Of a stretch of DNA of 64,000 bases, positions 43,476-57,000 are shown one piece after another; within the stretch, counting starts at the first letter, position 1; each line of letters starts with the position of its first letter. Location: NCBI GenBank assembly GCA_002812745.2, contig NCSJ02000011.1, forward strand, positions 62,001-126,000, in the 5' to 3' direction. Source of the stretch: Scytalidium lignicola. Lineage: Eukaryota > Ascomycota > Leotiomycetes. A model generated the notes under the pieces. That model ran no database searches, was not told where the DNA came from, and was given only the letters and a program-made list of their open reading frames with translations. The position numbers and the translations under genes were made by a program.

Positions 43476-45790
43476 TCCAGCGTTGTGCAGGCCAAAAGAG
43501 ATGTTTTGGAGACGTAATCGGAGAGGGCTGGTAAGGACAAAAGTTACAGTACTCCGATATTCGTCTGGTTCGTCTGAGATAAGACAAGGATGGGGGGTTA
43601 TCGCACGTGCAGGCCGCCATCGTTTTGAGAATGCTACGACAGGAACACATTCTTTTTATCATCGAGCAGAGGAATTACTACTCAATTAGAGAACTTTTGC
43701 CTTTGTATCTTTATCTTTCCTAGTCGAACTATAAAGGCAATGCCCAACGCCACACTAGCTTATAATAAGCAGATAATAATACTCTCATGCTTCATACTGA
43801 ACTCAAGTTGATAGCGAAAGTCATGAAAAAGACATAACTTTTGGTGGCTGCACCGGTACGTACATACAGTACTTAAGTACAGTAAGACCAACAGCCTGCG
43901 GTATTGCAACGCCAAGAGATACCGGTAGATTATGTTATTTCGTTTGATGAATATCAATGAGAGTTACATTGCGTGCAGCTGCCCCGGTTGGGGTAGGCTG
44001 AGTATTGCCCCTATTATTCGTGTACTGTATCAAATGTTGCATATTAATACTAATACCGTCCACGTCCCCGCATACGATGAATACTAGACTGTTTACGCGG
44101 AGTTAAGGGTCTTGGGCCTCGTATTCCGCAAGCAATAAGTGACTGTAATTAATGAACACGGTTTATCCGGCTGTAGCAAAATGCAGCGACATGTCCCTTT
44201 TTATTGGACCTTAAGAAAGCAGAGGATGACTAGTTGTACCGGACTGTACGTGTGGTGTGGCATGACGAAGTGCGAAACATGAATCAGGTTTTCTCCTGGG
44301 GGGGCGGTGTTCTGTCCCAGGAAGATGCAATTGCTGGTTCGCGGGATTTTAGGTTTGGAATCTTCCCAGGAATGCAAGTCAGACATGGAGGGTTTTGGCG
44401 CGCGCCGTTGCCGTCCTGTGCTTTCGGACATGGCACGAGGTGACCAGACACCAGACAGGCAAGGTATCATCATCCAGTACAGACCCAGTAAAAAGAATGA
44501 ATGAATGAATGAATGTACAGTACTGTACTGTACCTCCGTAGTTGCAGACCATTTCGGTCGTACTTTGTATCCGTGCATATTATCTCCCTCTCTCAATGAA
44601 GCGGTAGATCACGTGTACCAGCCTCTGACTCGCGTAAGAAAAGTCCCCATTTCCAATTTTTCTTCTTTCTTTTCTTGCTGGTGTGGTCTTGGACGTTGCT
44701 TGTAGATGTGTTCCATTCGCAGTACCATACCAGCAAAGAAACAATGGCTGTGATGTTTTATACGACGAAAAAGNAAAAAAAGGCGCAAACTAAAAATGGA
44801 CGTAAGGGACAAAAGAGACGCGTAACACGAGCTTGGGAGGGAGAAGCGATAGGCACAGGGATGGCGGGCGCAACATCCACTCCACAAAGTCGCAGAAGCC
44901 CTGGTGGCCCGGCAAAACCGCTGCAAACCAGCCCGCAGGTACTGGGGGTCCAGCATCCCCAAGCCTCCCTCCTGCTCCTGGACATGGCTGCTTGGCTGAC
45001 CAACGATCGCTACGGTATCATTCTATGCGAGCAATCAGTCCCCAAGAGTTACCGTAACCCGTAGTGGACACGAATGCCCTTTTCTCAATGTCAATGTCCA
45101 ATGTTCACTTCCTTTCTCCCTTTTCTCCCTTCCTTCCCTATCTTTTCATTCCCCCCGTACTTGTCTCCTCTCGTCCACCGTCCCAGCCGTCACTCTCGCC
45201 CTTGGTCACTCGCTCGTTCGGCTCTCGGTGGCTTTTTTTTTGTTTGGAGGGGAAGATCCAGAAGCCTTGGCTTGCTAGCTTGCCGCATCCCTGTTGTGAG
45301 GACGGTAGTGACGTGCCTGTGTACGAAAATCGTCTGAGTGAGTGCTAAAGGACCTGCGCTTACCACCAATTTATCTCGACTGTACCGTTGGAATCAACCT
45401 TTCTTCAACTCTCGCTCCAACACTTACTTCAACCACTTTTTTGCTATCTACTGCCGGGCCATCCAAGCTCCTCCAAATCAGACTTTGGGGTGGTAGCCAG
45501 ATCCCCAGGGTTGCCTTGCGTCTCTTGCAACTCGCTCGTCNAAAAAAAGGGAATCTATCAAATCATCAATCCGCGGTTTATGTCCCTCTCCTACTGAACC
45601 GACGTCCGGATCACACCGGTTTCCCCAGGACAGCAAGCATTCCGTTCCGGTGATCGCTCTTGCCTATTTCAAGAAGAAGAGCTGTTCAAGATGGGTCAAC
45701 GGCATCGAGGTATTTCCAAATAATCATCCCTTAAACAATTCTTGCTTTTGTCAACACCTCGCTGATAGGAACTTGGCAGTGCTTTCTTTT
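43476..45790. other. Long intergenic region and leader of the Caf120-like gene
   Basis: No convincing coding region. It contains an AATG tetranucleotide repeat, several TACTGTAC-type motifs, N at 44774 and 45541 beside A runs, and from about 45100 a CT-rich stretch typical of a fungal promoter and 5' leader. Confidence 0.5.
44495..44534. repeat. (GAAT)n tract followed by overlapping TACTGTAC motifs
   Basis: Five copies of GAAT/AATG (44495-44515) run into GTACAGTACTGTACTGTACC, an overlapping palindromic array of the motif found elsewhere in the window's intergenic DNA. Confidence 0.85.
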
Positions 45791-48700
45791 ATGTCGGGGT
45801 TCTCCAATAGAGATTCACGAAGCCCAACCCCCGTAGCAACGCAGCCGCAAACCTCGAAGCTACAGGATGCCTATAAATATGAGCCTCCTAGAAACGAATC
45901 TCTGCGGCCAGAGCCGGTCGGGCCACCCGGTCCAAATTATCCGGCGCATTTATCTGCGGATTCTCAACTAAGAGTTCAGAGAGAGCGGGTCACCTCAAGG
46001 CCAATGTCCATGGTTCAAACGTATCAGCCTCCCTTGATGGAATTGACGCAGGACACCTTGCCAGAGCTGCACCCCATCTTCACCTTCCTGAATAGCCACG
46101 GAAACAAGCTCTATCATGAAGGCTACTTTCTCAAGTTGGATGACCAGAATACACGTATGTATATTAATCCTACGCCGGATAGACATGGAAATCTCACAAC
46201 AATATAGAAGGAAAACCCAATGTCGATCGAACATGGACGGAGTGTTTTGCACAACTCGTGGGGACCATCCTTTCATTATGGGATGCTGCCGAGCTAGATG
46301 CTGCCGGTCAAGACGGAGAGGTGTTACCAAAGTTCATAAACCTCACGGATGCTTCGATCAAGATGGTACGAGCTACTCCATTATCACAAGTTCTTACCCA
46401 ACCTCTAATGGATCACATAGATTGAATCACTTCCAATCCGGTCAAATGATGAGGCGCCATTGCAAAACGTGCTTAGTATTTCTACGGCTGGCAAAAATAG
46501 ATATTTGTTACATTTCAACTCGCACCATTCCATGATTCAATGGACTGCTGGTATTCGGCTGGCGATTTTCGAGTATACGACATTACAAGAGGCTTACACT
46601 GGAGCATTAATTGCTGGCAAGGGCAAATTACTAAATAATATCAATCTAATAATGGAACGTTCAAGGATGCCGACTGCGGATTGGGCGCGTGTTCGTTTCG
46701 GTGCTGGTACACCGTGGAGGCGATGTTGGTGTGTGATAACCCCGCCCGATGATAAGGAAGTTCAAAAGCTACAGAAGCAGATGAACAAGAAGAAATCAGC
46801 CTATGCCCGCTCAACCCCACCACCCTTGAAGGGCAGTGTTAAGTTTTATGCCACAAAGAAGACGAAGAAGGTCAATCCAATCGCAACTATCACAAATGCC
46901 TATTCGGCATTTGCTATCTACCCACAATCGAAGCCACTTATTGATGCTTCAACTCTCGTAAAGGTTGAGGGTAACATAACGATCCACGCGAATGCCGAAA
47001 TCACCACCGAAGGATTTGTCTTTGTCATGCCAGAAGTCCACCCAGCTGTTACCGGATTTGAAATGCTGCTCCGTTGGCTTTTCCCGGTATGGGATACCTT
47101 TGGTTTATACGGGCGCCCCGGACGCTTGGTAGCAGACACATCCGACGTACGCAGCTTGATGTTTGCTATGCCCAAGCACCGAAGATACGGCTACCTAGAG
47201 ACATTGGATGTCTCTGGATTAATCCTGGAAGCGGGAAGTAGTGGCTGGAAGGAGTCCGAATGGAGAAGCAGGATGAAAGACCTCACTAGCAAGCGAATGA
47301 CGACGGTTGCCAATGGTAGCCAACCAAATAGCAGGTACAATAGCCGAAGGAGTACTAGGAATAGCTTCGGTCCTTCCAGAACCCGGGTTCAGTTCGATGA
47401 TGGAGTTTCGGTCAGATCTACTCCATCAGCAATATGGGGCCGCGCTCAGCCAGGAGATCCTGGGTATGGTGATAATGTCCGTGTGGAATCTGCTCTACCA
47501 CAGGGCGCATATCCACATTCCACAGCGCCACAACATACTCATCAACGATCAGTGTCCGAAAATCAGGGCGCAGATGGCTATATAAACCAAGATTCTGGTT
47601 ATGATGGGGCCTATGATCAGCCACCTATACCCCCAGCGCACGGCACTGGTTCTGTTCGCGAGGGCTCGAACTTGAAATACTCCACTGAAGTTATTGCAGG
47701 TCGAGTGACTGAGCGAGTCAGCTCAGAAGACGAGCACCCTGCACGAAGCACCCCGGTACGTGAGCTACAAGAGTTGCAGACTCCCAGACCTCCTCAGCCT
47801 GTTGTAGCACCGCCAGCTTTTGCTCATCCTCCTGGAGCGATGCCAGCGAGCAAGCCTTATCACTCACCTGAACTTCGTAGGGCTAACAGTCGTATATCAT
47901 CTACTACACTGAATCAAATGGCTGTTGCGGGTGGTTTAACTAGGGATCTGGAAGCGAGCATTAATAGGAGAGAGTTTGGAGAGGGACAGAATGATGGTCC
48001 GTATATGGAGGATAGGGAGCAGAGAGGGGTACTGTCTGATGCCGAAATGATAAGTTCTTCTGCTAATCAAGACGGTGTCGATAAAGGCTTGGTAGCAACA
48101 TCAAATAGGCGATTTCCTTTCGAAAATTCGACTCCACCAGCAGCGCCGGCGTATGTCGAAGATATTTCTCAGCATCCTCATCAATCTCAATTTCAATCTC
48201 AGTATCAGTCATATTCTTCTCAACCCAAAAATTCTCAGATCTCTCAGGCAGAGTATGGTCAACCTCCATCACAATCTTTTCCAATACGACAACAACCAAA
48301 TCAACAATCCTATAATCCTCGTCAATCTTTCGCGCCTGTAGAGCCAGCTGCACCATCAAATCGAACACCTGCTCATGCACCGCAGCTTTCTACCGATTCC
48401 ACACGCACTAGTCCACAACAGCCTCCCAGGCTTCAAACTGGGGGCATTCAACGAAAACCCCTTCCAGACCGAATGTCGAAAACCATGGACGTTTCATCAC
48501 CTCAGACTGTCTCTAGCGCCAGTAGCCTAGGTCAACAAATCGATCAAGCCGCCTTGGCTCTAGTCCACCCTACCTTAGGATTAGCACCGCATATCACTAG
48601 GCAGGATAGCAAGAGTAGCGACTATGATGATACGGCGTCGACCGATAGTCCAGATTACGCTAGCATAAAGAGACCGTCCTTTGACAATAGACGTTCGGTT

Positions 48701-49810
48701 GAGAAGCCTCGAACAGGTATTCTCAAGACCATCGAGATTGGGGAACATAGAGATCCTAAAGATATTGATATTCCTGCAATTGACTTCGGCCCTACCTTCA
48801 ATTTGGCATCGGGACGCCAGAGCCCTGGTCCCGGAGTTGCGCTTGGTCACGGTCGGAATAATAGTGCGAGCCCTGCTGGACATTCCAGATCACCAAGTCG
48901 TAATGTAGTTACCCCCGAGTTTTCTCATCGCCGGACCGACTCTACTGAGAGTAGGACTGTTCCATGGCAGCCTGGAATGGGGGTTGTTGGAAATTCAGGA
49001 GCCGGAAGGGGACCTGCCATGACTGCAGAACAATTCGTCCAACAACGTGCTGCCGCTGCCAGCCCAACCTATGGACACTCGAGGCAACAGTCTGCCAATC
49101 TTCCTCGTGGTCTTAGTCCGCGTTCAAATACACCTACACCATTTGTGCGCTCTCGCAGCAATTCGGTTGATCTTTTACGTTCTCGCAGTAATTCCGCAGA
49201 TCTCTTGCACTTTCGCAATAACTCCGCAGATCTTTTACAGCGGCCTGGTTCACGGGATGCAGGCACCACCCTAGGTGCTTGGAGCTCAGGCGAGTACACT
49301 TCAAGACTCTCAGCACGCGAGCAAGAACATGTAGCTAGAATCACTGGCCAGCCGCTCGTTAATCTTCCTCCTAATCCCAGACAACCAGTTGCACCGAGTA
49401 GCGGTCTAGTGGGAGCAATTGGGTCGAGGGAAAGAGACCGGGACCAGATGAAACAGGGCCTCAACAGCCAGGCCGTTGAGAATGCTATTGAAATGCGGAA
49501 ACAAGAACTTCTAGCTCAGGCCCAGTACCAAGGTTACCAACAATACCCCCAGCAATATTATGACCAATCCAACCCGCAGTTTACAGCATCAAACCCGCAG
49601 TTCCTAGCTCAGCATCAACGACAACAAAGTTGGGCTTCGTCAAATGTAAATGTTTTAGCTCCGGGAGGAGGATGGTCGACGCCTGGTTATTCTCCAGGAA
49701 CGGAACAACAACAACAGTATTTTGGGGGCCAATACCCGCAACAGCCAGGACAAGGGCAGCAACCTCAAGGTAGAGGAGGTTGGCCAGGATATTATGGACA
49801 GGGATATTAA
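45791..49810 (+). CDS. Caf120/Skg3-like PH-domain protein (CCR4-NOT associated)
   Basis: Three exons, 45791-46154, 46208-46365 and 46421-49810 (1,303 aa). An N-terminal disordered stretch precedes a PH domain at about residues 97-235: LPELHPIFTFLNSHGNKLYH, GYFLKLDD, RTWTECFAQLVGTILSLWDA and HFNSHHSMIQWTAGIRLAIF. It is followed by a second conserved globular block (to about 470) with RVRFGAGTPWRRCWCVITPP and GSVKFYATKK, then an ~800-residue Ser/Pro/Gln-rich tail. Yeast Caf120 and Skg3 share this arrangement; Caf120 associates with the CCR4-NOT deadenylase and Skg3 with cell-wall integrity. The ORF start is placed at MSGFSNRDS, right after the leader. The tail holds three exact-period 10-residue repeats (49151-49240). 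The protein may be phosphoregulated there, an inference from RSRSNS motifs. Confidence 0.9.
49151..49240 (+). repeat. Three tandem 30-nt coding repeats
   Basis: Units start at 49151, 49181 and 49211 and encode SRSNSVDLLR, SRSNSADLLH and FRNNSADLLQ. The period is exactly 30 nt. The R-x-R-S/N-N-S cores resemble basophilic kinase or 14-3-3 sites. Confidence 0.9.
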
Positions 49811-52011
49811 GGATTGCAGGATGACCATTTCGATTCACCACCATACTCTCTCATCTCCTTTTTTCCTTTGTTCCCATCCTTCAAAAACACTATGACACAC
49901 ATTGCCCATCGTGGGCTTGCGATGCATTCATCAGCATGGGGGTTTATTTTTTTTCCCTTTTAGTTTGGCGTTTTATGGATAACGGCCATCATAGCCCAGA
50001 GCGGGACAGCAGATTTTTCATTGACTATTACAGCAAGCATTTGCATGGGAGCGTCACGAAAGTGACCTCGTCTCATTTTCAAGAAGCATTTTTCCTTGTC
50101 TATCACCTTCATTTTCCTACGTTCCTTGAAGTCAAAGTAGAGGACGCGTCTCGTATATACAATTGTAATAAAGTTCATAGGATGGATGCTTATTAGAACC
50201 GCATAGGATAAAAGATTTATTAGCTCTCATTTTTTCCAGAGATGTGTACAATATGCATCCCAAACCTAGTGTTCGAGGCACAGCGTGATAATTAGTCAGA
50301 GAATCTTGCTCTCTTCCCTGTCCTCTTTTTTATGGAAATGGGGAAATAAGATTTGCGACTATCCCTAGCAGATAGAGGATGCTCTACTAGGATTACTAGC
50401 ACTATACCTTAATACTAAGCAGCTTTATTCTAGATTCCTAAACATCATATCATCTATCGAACCTTTTTTTCCCGGTCTGATGATGATGCAGTATGATGCA
50501 GTATGATGCAATACGTGCGTAACAAGCTTTTACTTGTACTGTACGTACGTAAAAGGCACACAGTTTAAGGATAGGTCGTAATTATCACAGATGAGTCAAA
50601 GATAAGATGAGTGTGGAGGTCGGCGAGGTCGGGGATTTGAAAGGGATTTTGATTTGGCCATGGGTTGTTTGGAAATAATGGAGCTTCTTTTGATATGTGG
50701 AGCTTCCACGAGGACGGAACGGGAGATGTCCGCCACGGGCACGTTCCTTCGACGTGTAAAATTGCATGCTGGCTGGGAGNTTTTTTTAANTTTTTTTATG
50801 TTTTTTTTAAGAATTTGTTTTTAGTCTGGGTTTGGAGAGCACAACTGGTTCTTTGTTCATAGAATATTATATTCGAATGTGATGCTATAGATCAGTTGAC
50901 ATCGACGGCGGCTGCAGGTTGTCAACAGAAGCTCAGGAATGATGTCATGGCAGATTTAGGCGAGAAGCGCGAGGCTTGTTGAAGTTTATTTCAGCCTCAG
51001 GCCTTGTGGACGTACGGAAGTACATCCAAACACCGTCGGAAAGTCTCGCGACGAATTCGCCCGATGGGCACAGCAGCAGAACAGTGCGAAACAGCGCTGG
51101 TTATGGCAGCTGATTGCAAATCCAGCAATGCCCCGAGAAGATCTAGACACAGCCTGAGAAAAACTAGAACGTCCCATAGTAGAAATCTTCAAATGTTCGA
51201 TGACTTGACCGCCGAAATTCCCCCTCGAGTCACTCGTGGTCAACTCTGCTGCAAGCCACCCATTAGTAAGCTACCGGAAACGTCCATACAATGGTGGGTT
51301 TGTCCTGGAACACAGTACGAATCAGGGTCAATGCAGGAATTGCTCAGCCTCGTGCAGCACCCGTGGTTTTTTTCACATTCCCCGAAGACAGGGATTTCGC
51401 TTAGAGCTATAAGTAACGTTGACACTACCACCGTATTATTGTTGTTCCGGGGCAGGCGAGACGTCATTATCCAACCACGAGGCGGCCAATTGTAACATGT
51501 GCGGGCGGCAATTGGAGTCCAGCTCGGCGCGGCAAACCCAAGTAGTTGAAGGATAGGAAATAAAAGGGGAAGGAAATAATCAATACGATAATTTACAGGA
51601 AATATAAAGAGACAAGTATCCTGTTATCAAAAAATTATCGGCCCGGCATTTAATGGCTTGGCGATATTAGTGTATTCATTGCCTTTGCAAGCGCTTCCTA
51701 TTTAGGACCTCGTAAAACGTGAGAAAAGGGATCTGCTCCAGGCTCTGGTTGGATCCCGGGGCGCATGCGCCAGGCGTGCCAGCATCTAGGATTCCCCTCG
51801 GCCACCACATTCATCCGCGTATATATATAATCTTACTACGCTGGGCCTGCTACCAGACTCTCCTGGATATCCCAAGCATTTGCAAGGTTGTACAGTTGCA
51901 GGTTTGATCTTTGAGAATTATATCTCATTTCTTTACCTGTTTTCACTTCTCTACTACAAACCATACATATTAGATATCAAAACTAGATACATACACAAAC
52001 ACACACACACA
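49811..52011. other. Long intergenic region before the alternative oxidase gene
   Basis: No convincing gene; the longest frame (51004-51495) has no recognisable domain. Contains a three-fold GTATGATGCA repeat (50484-50510) and N at 50780 and 50790 beside T7 runs. The final 150 nt is a CA-rich leader just before the oxidase start. Confidence 0.5.
50484..50510. repeat. Short tandem repeat GTATGATGCA
   Basis: About 2.7 copies of a 10-mer in non-coding DNA. Confidence 0.85.
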
Positions 52012-53219
52012 ATGTCGCTCATCGCAGTGTCTCCTAGGCTGGCTAGCTCTGCCGGAGCAAGTGCCAAACAGCTCCCACGCATCATGGCCACCTCAGTTCT
52101 GCGAACCTACGGTCCCTCGACCTGTCGAGCTGGGCTCTTACACTCGCAAAACCTACAGGCGCGTCGACAGTTTTCCTCAACACCAAGAACGAGCTTGAAA
52201 GATGTCTTCCCGGCCCCAGAAACACCTCATATCCGTAAAACGGACCCAGCATGGCCACACCCTGAGTAAGTTACCGCCTTCGTTCTCGTTCCCAACATCT
52301 ATCTCTCCCTCTACTACTACATCAAACCTATTCATTCAATGGCAAGGCTGACAATGGGTAATTCTCTAGATTCTCCGAAGAAGAGATGACCAAGAATATC
52401 TTCGTAGCTCACCGCGAGCCAAAAGACTTTTCAGACCGTGTCGCTCTAGGAATGGTCAAAATGCTCCGCTTTATGACAGACCTGGCAACTGGCTACAAGC
52501 ATGATGCCCCTACACCAGCATCCGACTCCAGCTCCAGTTCCACGGCTGTGACCCAGGCCCAGCCCTACCATATGTCCGAACGCAAGTGGCTGGTCCGTTT
52601 CATCTTCCTCGAGTCCGTGGCTGGTGTGCCAGGTATGGTAGGTGGCATGTTGCGACATCTGCACAGTTTGCGTCGTCTACGACGAGACAACGGCTGGATC
52701 GAGACACTGCTCGAGGAAGCTTACAATGAGCGGATGCATCTACTCACCTTCCTCAAGATGGCCGAGCCAGGTTGGTTCATGCGTCTCATGTGTCTCGGTG
52801 CTCAGGGCGTCTTCTTTAACTCCATGTTTCTCTCCTACCTCGTTTCTCCACGCACCTGCCACCGCTTCGTCGGCTACCTAGAGGAGGAAGCCGTCCTGAC
52901 CTACACACTCGCCATCCAGGACATCGAGGCTGGCAAGCTACGTAAATGGTCCGATCCCGAGTTCGCCATCCCCGACCTGGCTGTCAACTACTGGAAGATG
53001 CCAGAGGGCAAACGCACCATGCGTGATCTGCTGCTCTACATCCGCGCTGACGAGGCTAAGCATAGGGAGGTGAACCACACCTTGGGAAATCTCAGCCAGA
53101 ACCTAGATCCTAACCCATACGTGAGCTCATACAAGGAACCCGGCCGCTTGCATCCTACCAAGGGCATTGAGTTCACCGGTAAGCGCCCTACCGGATGGGA
53201 GAGAGATGAGGTTATTTGA
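52012..53219 (+). CDS. AOX: Mitochondrial alternative oxidase
   Basis: Two exons, 52012-52265 and 52370-53219 (367 aa), intron with GTAAGT donor and CTAG acceptor. AOX is the cyanide-insensitive ubiquinol oxidase of the inner membrane. Residues 1-60 are Arg/Ser-rich with RRQFSSTPR, an expected presequence cleavage area. All diiron ligands are present: Glu166 ([11 protein letters not shown]), Glu205 and His208 ([10 protein letters not shown]), Glu257 (LEEEAV) and Glu313/His316 ([13 protein letters not shown]). It lacks the regulatory Cys region of plant enzymes, as is normal in fungi. A Ser/Ala-rich insert (about residues 132-148) follows the GYKH segment. The start chosen is the first Met of the presequence frame, preceded by a CA-rich leader. 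Confidence 0.97.
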
Positions 53220-54085
53220 ATCGAGTGAGAAACGGCTTCAACTCATCAATGGAACATGGGAAAGTCTGGCCATGACTATTATTATTTTTTGGCGTTTCCA
53301 ATAAAAACAGGATCTCTTTTTCTCTTTTTTTCNTTTTAGTCTACGGAGTCCGGAAGGTTGGGTTGGTATGGTATAACATGCTTAGTATAGCATTGTATTT
53401 GTTCGAAGAAACATTCGATTAACNGGGGGGGAGTTTGGGTATTGATTTTAAATCTCGCCTTTTGGAGTAAGGCGAGCGAGTTGCTATTTTCACCACTCTA
53501 ATTACGATCCTCAACTCCTAAAATATTCCTTTTGTTGTACTGTACTATTATTAGATGGATATACATTCTGCGTCTTTTTTCCCCTTCAGATTCCTGGAAT
53601 GGATCTGGTTGCTGGTGTTTACTTAGAACAGGGAAGTAAGAATTATTAGAATAGAAATTAGAGAGCGAGGGCAGTGGTTATTTAAGACTGCAGCTTGCTC
53701 GTAGATCTTAATAGATTACCACGTCGTATCAGGTGGTTTTACTCATGACATATCACGTTTGTACTTACGTACCTTTCCTACTCTTCCTGTTGGTATCATT
53801 GGTCTTTGATGTGTTCACACATTATTAGGGGTTACATTCATGGTCAAAGTTAATGATATTAATAACTCAGAGAATTCATTTCCAATTCCTAAATCCGAGG
53901 AGTATTAAAACAAAAGGAAAGAAATTCGCGAACAGGTATAACGACGCCATCCCATAATACATATATACACATTCAGCCCTATGTCCTATATATTAATTGA
54001 CCTGCGATGCATTATAAAAGACGGCAATACAGCGAATCAGAACATGATCCGAAGATGGAGGAAAATAGAAGAATATATACATAAC
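53220..54085. other. Intergenic, between convergent genes
   Basis: AT-rich 3' flanks of the oxidase and exchanger genes with N at 53333 and 53424 beside T and G runs. No gene or repeat recognised apart from one TACTGTAC motif at 53538. Confidence 0.6.
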
Positions 54086-57000
54086 CTATACAACCACTCC
54101 GACATTGTCCCATATACCACTAAACTCAGCCCCAAGATTCACAATCGTACTGACAACCCATAATCCAATAAGCCCCCAACCGATCCGTCTACTCATGACC
54201 CATCGATTCAATGGCACGGCAATCAAAAGTCCCAATAGTGTGATCAGCAGCGTTATCGCTGAGATGAGTAATGTCCCGCTGACTTCTACTTGGTATGGTT
54301 TATACTTGATCTCTTTGTCAGGGTGATTCTTGTGCTTATGGTTGGCTTCCGTCATCGTCATGTACAATCCGCTGATGCCAATTCCAAGCAGGATGTTCAG
54401 CATAGGGCCACCAAAGCACGCTGAGAGAGCCATGACGGGGTATCCAAGACGAGCAACAGTGATATCCGCGACTAGGTCACCGAGGGAGTTACCCACTGCA
54501 AAAACAGTCAGGCCGAGGATCGCATCTGAGATGCCTAGGATGACACCGAAGGCCTTGAGGACGCCGACGACTTCGTTGGCAATGGTTGAGATCCAGGATA
54601 TGCTGACGACGAATCCGACGAAACAGAGCAGGAAACGGTATTTGGGCGCCTTGTCGGACGCTGTGGTTAATAATAGGATTGCGAGCACCACAGAGGAGCC
54701 GAGCAGTGAGAACGAAACTAACTGGGCTAGAAAACGTGGGTCTCTCTCGCCGTTTGCCCAGACAATGAGAACAACAAATAAAGGACCCGTGAAGATCTGG
54801 ATTCCGACTAACCAACGGTTCCAATCTCTTTGTGAACTAGATTCTGTGTCCATGGGGTTATTTTTGGTGGGAGATTTTGCAACCTCATGCGGATGAATAT
54901 GATGATGCCGGTCTTCTGCTGCAACTGCAACGGCCGCAGTGTTGTGACTACTAAACCCTCTACTACGTGATCCTTGAGGACTTCTTCCACGAGAATCGTA
55001 AGACGCGCTCCGTCGATACCGGTTCCATTCTGTTTCCTCATCTCGAACCGACGTTGGACTATCTGGAACCAGAGCTGGTGTAGTACCCCGCCGTGACGGT
55101 GCGACCGATTGCCTTGGATCGCTTGGAGGACTCATTTCCTCAACCTCGTCATCATTTGAGTCTGCTTCTACTACTGGTAACGTGATGGATAGGAGCAAGA
55201 TGCTAGGCGCAGAGACCACACTGACAAATTTATCCCAGATTGTTTTTTCGCGCCAGCAACATAGAGTCGGGAATAATGTGGAAAGAATGGTATAGGGACT
55301 CGGACATATATGATATGGCCACCAGCGTATTAGCCTCTCTTCGGATTCTACCGCTGTGCTCTGATATATCGATTCGGTAGTCATGTCAGGTTCAGGAAGA
55401 ACCAGACTTGGGACAGAGGATGCTGTAGCAGACATAGGTATAGGAGAATCCGTATACGCCGGAAAGTCGGTTATTGGAGACACAGAGCGAGCTAAGGAAC
55501 TGTCTCTAGATTCACCTGGTATATGAAGTGGGGAAAGTCTCGAAGATCTTGACTTTGGTGAGTCGCTTGGTGAGTCAGTTGTTGCCCGTTCACGACCTTT
55601 AAGGAAGTCGACACGGAGGTGTTTAGCACCAGGAAAACCTTCGTCTGGCGGAAGAAGCGTGTTTTCACTTTTTGGTCGACTCCCGGATCGACTACTGCTG
55701 GAGTCTCTAGAAGAAAAGTAATCGTATTGTTGTGCAGGAACCCTGCTGGATGCCGATCCAATAGCAGGGATATCAAGATGTAGAGGGAGCATAGGAGTCG
55801 CCGCAACGATCCCAATATTCGGGATATCCGCTGCAGTGAAAGCAGCCTGATCTGTCTGCCTTCCTGGAGCGTCACCCATTGACACCGCCCTTCCCCTCGA
55901 TAATGTACCATGAGTTTGATATTTTGCCAGGTCCTCAGCTGGAGTGACTATCACACTGGATGCGTAACCAGCCTTAGAACCAGTGTCGGATGATGCACTT
56001 TCCACAGGTGATTGGCCTGGGGGGTCAACTGAGTGTCGGCGCAAGTCTGTAAGTCCTGTCTCCCCATCCTGCGACTTTCGCAGTGATGCTAAAACAGATC
56101 TAAACTCTAACGCACCAACTAAGCTTGGTCGGATTGGGGTAATAGTGTTTCGTCGAATGCCTCTTGGCCGGGCGACCCTCATACTACTAGCCATTTCAGC
56201 GGCTAGATGCATACCAGCCTCATCATCGTCATCTCTGTTACTCCTTGGTACTTTTAGTCCCGGGCTAGAATTCCGTTCCAAAGCCGACAAGTCTTCTCTA
56301 GCTCTAGACCTGCCTTCTCTTATTTCTATACCTTCATGATGGCTATCTTCTTCTGCAACTTCAAGTTCCTCGTTAGGGACTTGAATGTATTGACCACGAG
56401 CAGCTTCGTCGGCTGGTGTGCGTTGCCTCCGTTGACTGAGGTACCAATGCCAGACAACTACAGTGATCACATAGAAGATGTAGAAAGCAATCATGACACA
56501 ACATTCCCAGAGATGCAATGCTCCATCTGCTAGAAAGACCACGCTGAAGCTGACTGCAACGATAAAAAAGCCAATATCTCTAACGAAAGTTTTCTTCCCG
56601 ACTCGAAATTCGCGAACTAATGCCATTGAGCCTGCAACGACGGCAGTTATAAACCCGGCAGCTCCAATCAACTCCCCCACAGCCAAACTGCCGCTGTGTG
56701 AACTCATTGCTGCGAACGTCGAGAATACATCCGGACTTCCGTTTCCAAAGGCTAGAAAAGTTACACCGGCCATGCTTTCGCTCATACCCAAAATGCTTGC
56801 TATTGTGCTTAGATTAATACAAAAGAAATCGCTTGCTGCAATGCCAATAGTGGCAAAAAGAAGACTGAGCCATAGTGTTAATATAACGAAGGCGACCGGT
56901 TGCGCGCTCTGGAGATTGCAGTAGTAAAGGGTCAGATACGAGAAGAGGCCGGCCTCCTCATCCAGACAGTTTGTCTTGACGAAGGCGCATTTGTCTTTCG

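Noticed and set aside
51004..51495. 163-codon plus-strand frame before AOX
   Set aside because: No domain, no plausible splice partner, and mixed composition. Treated as intergenic.
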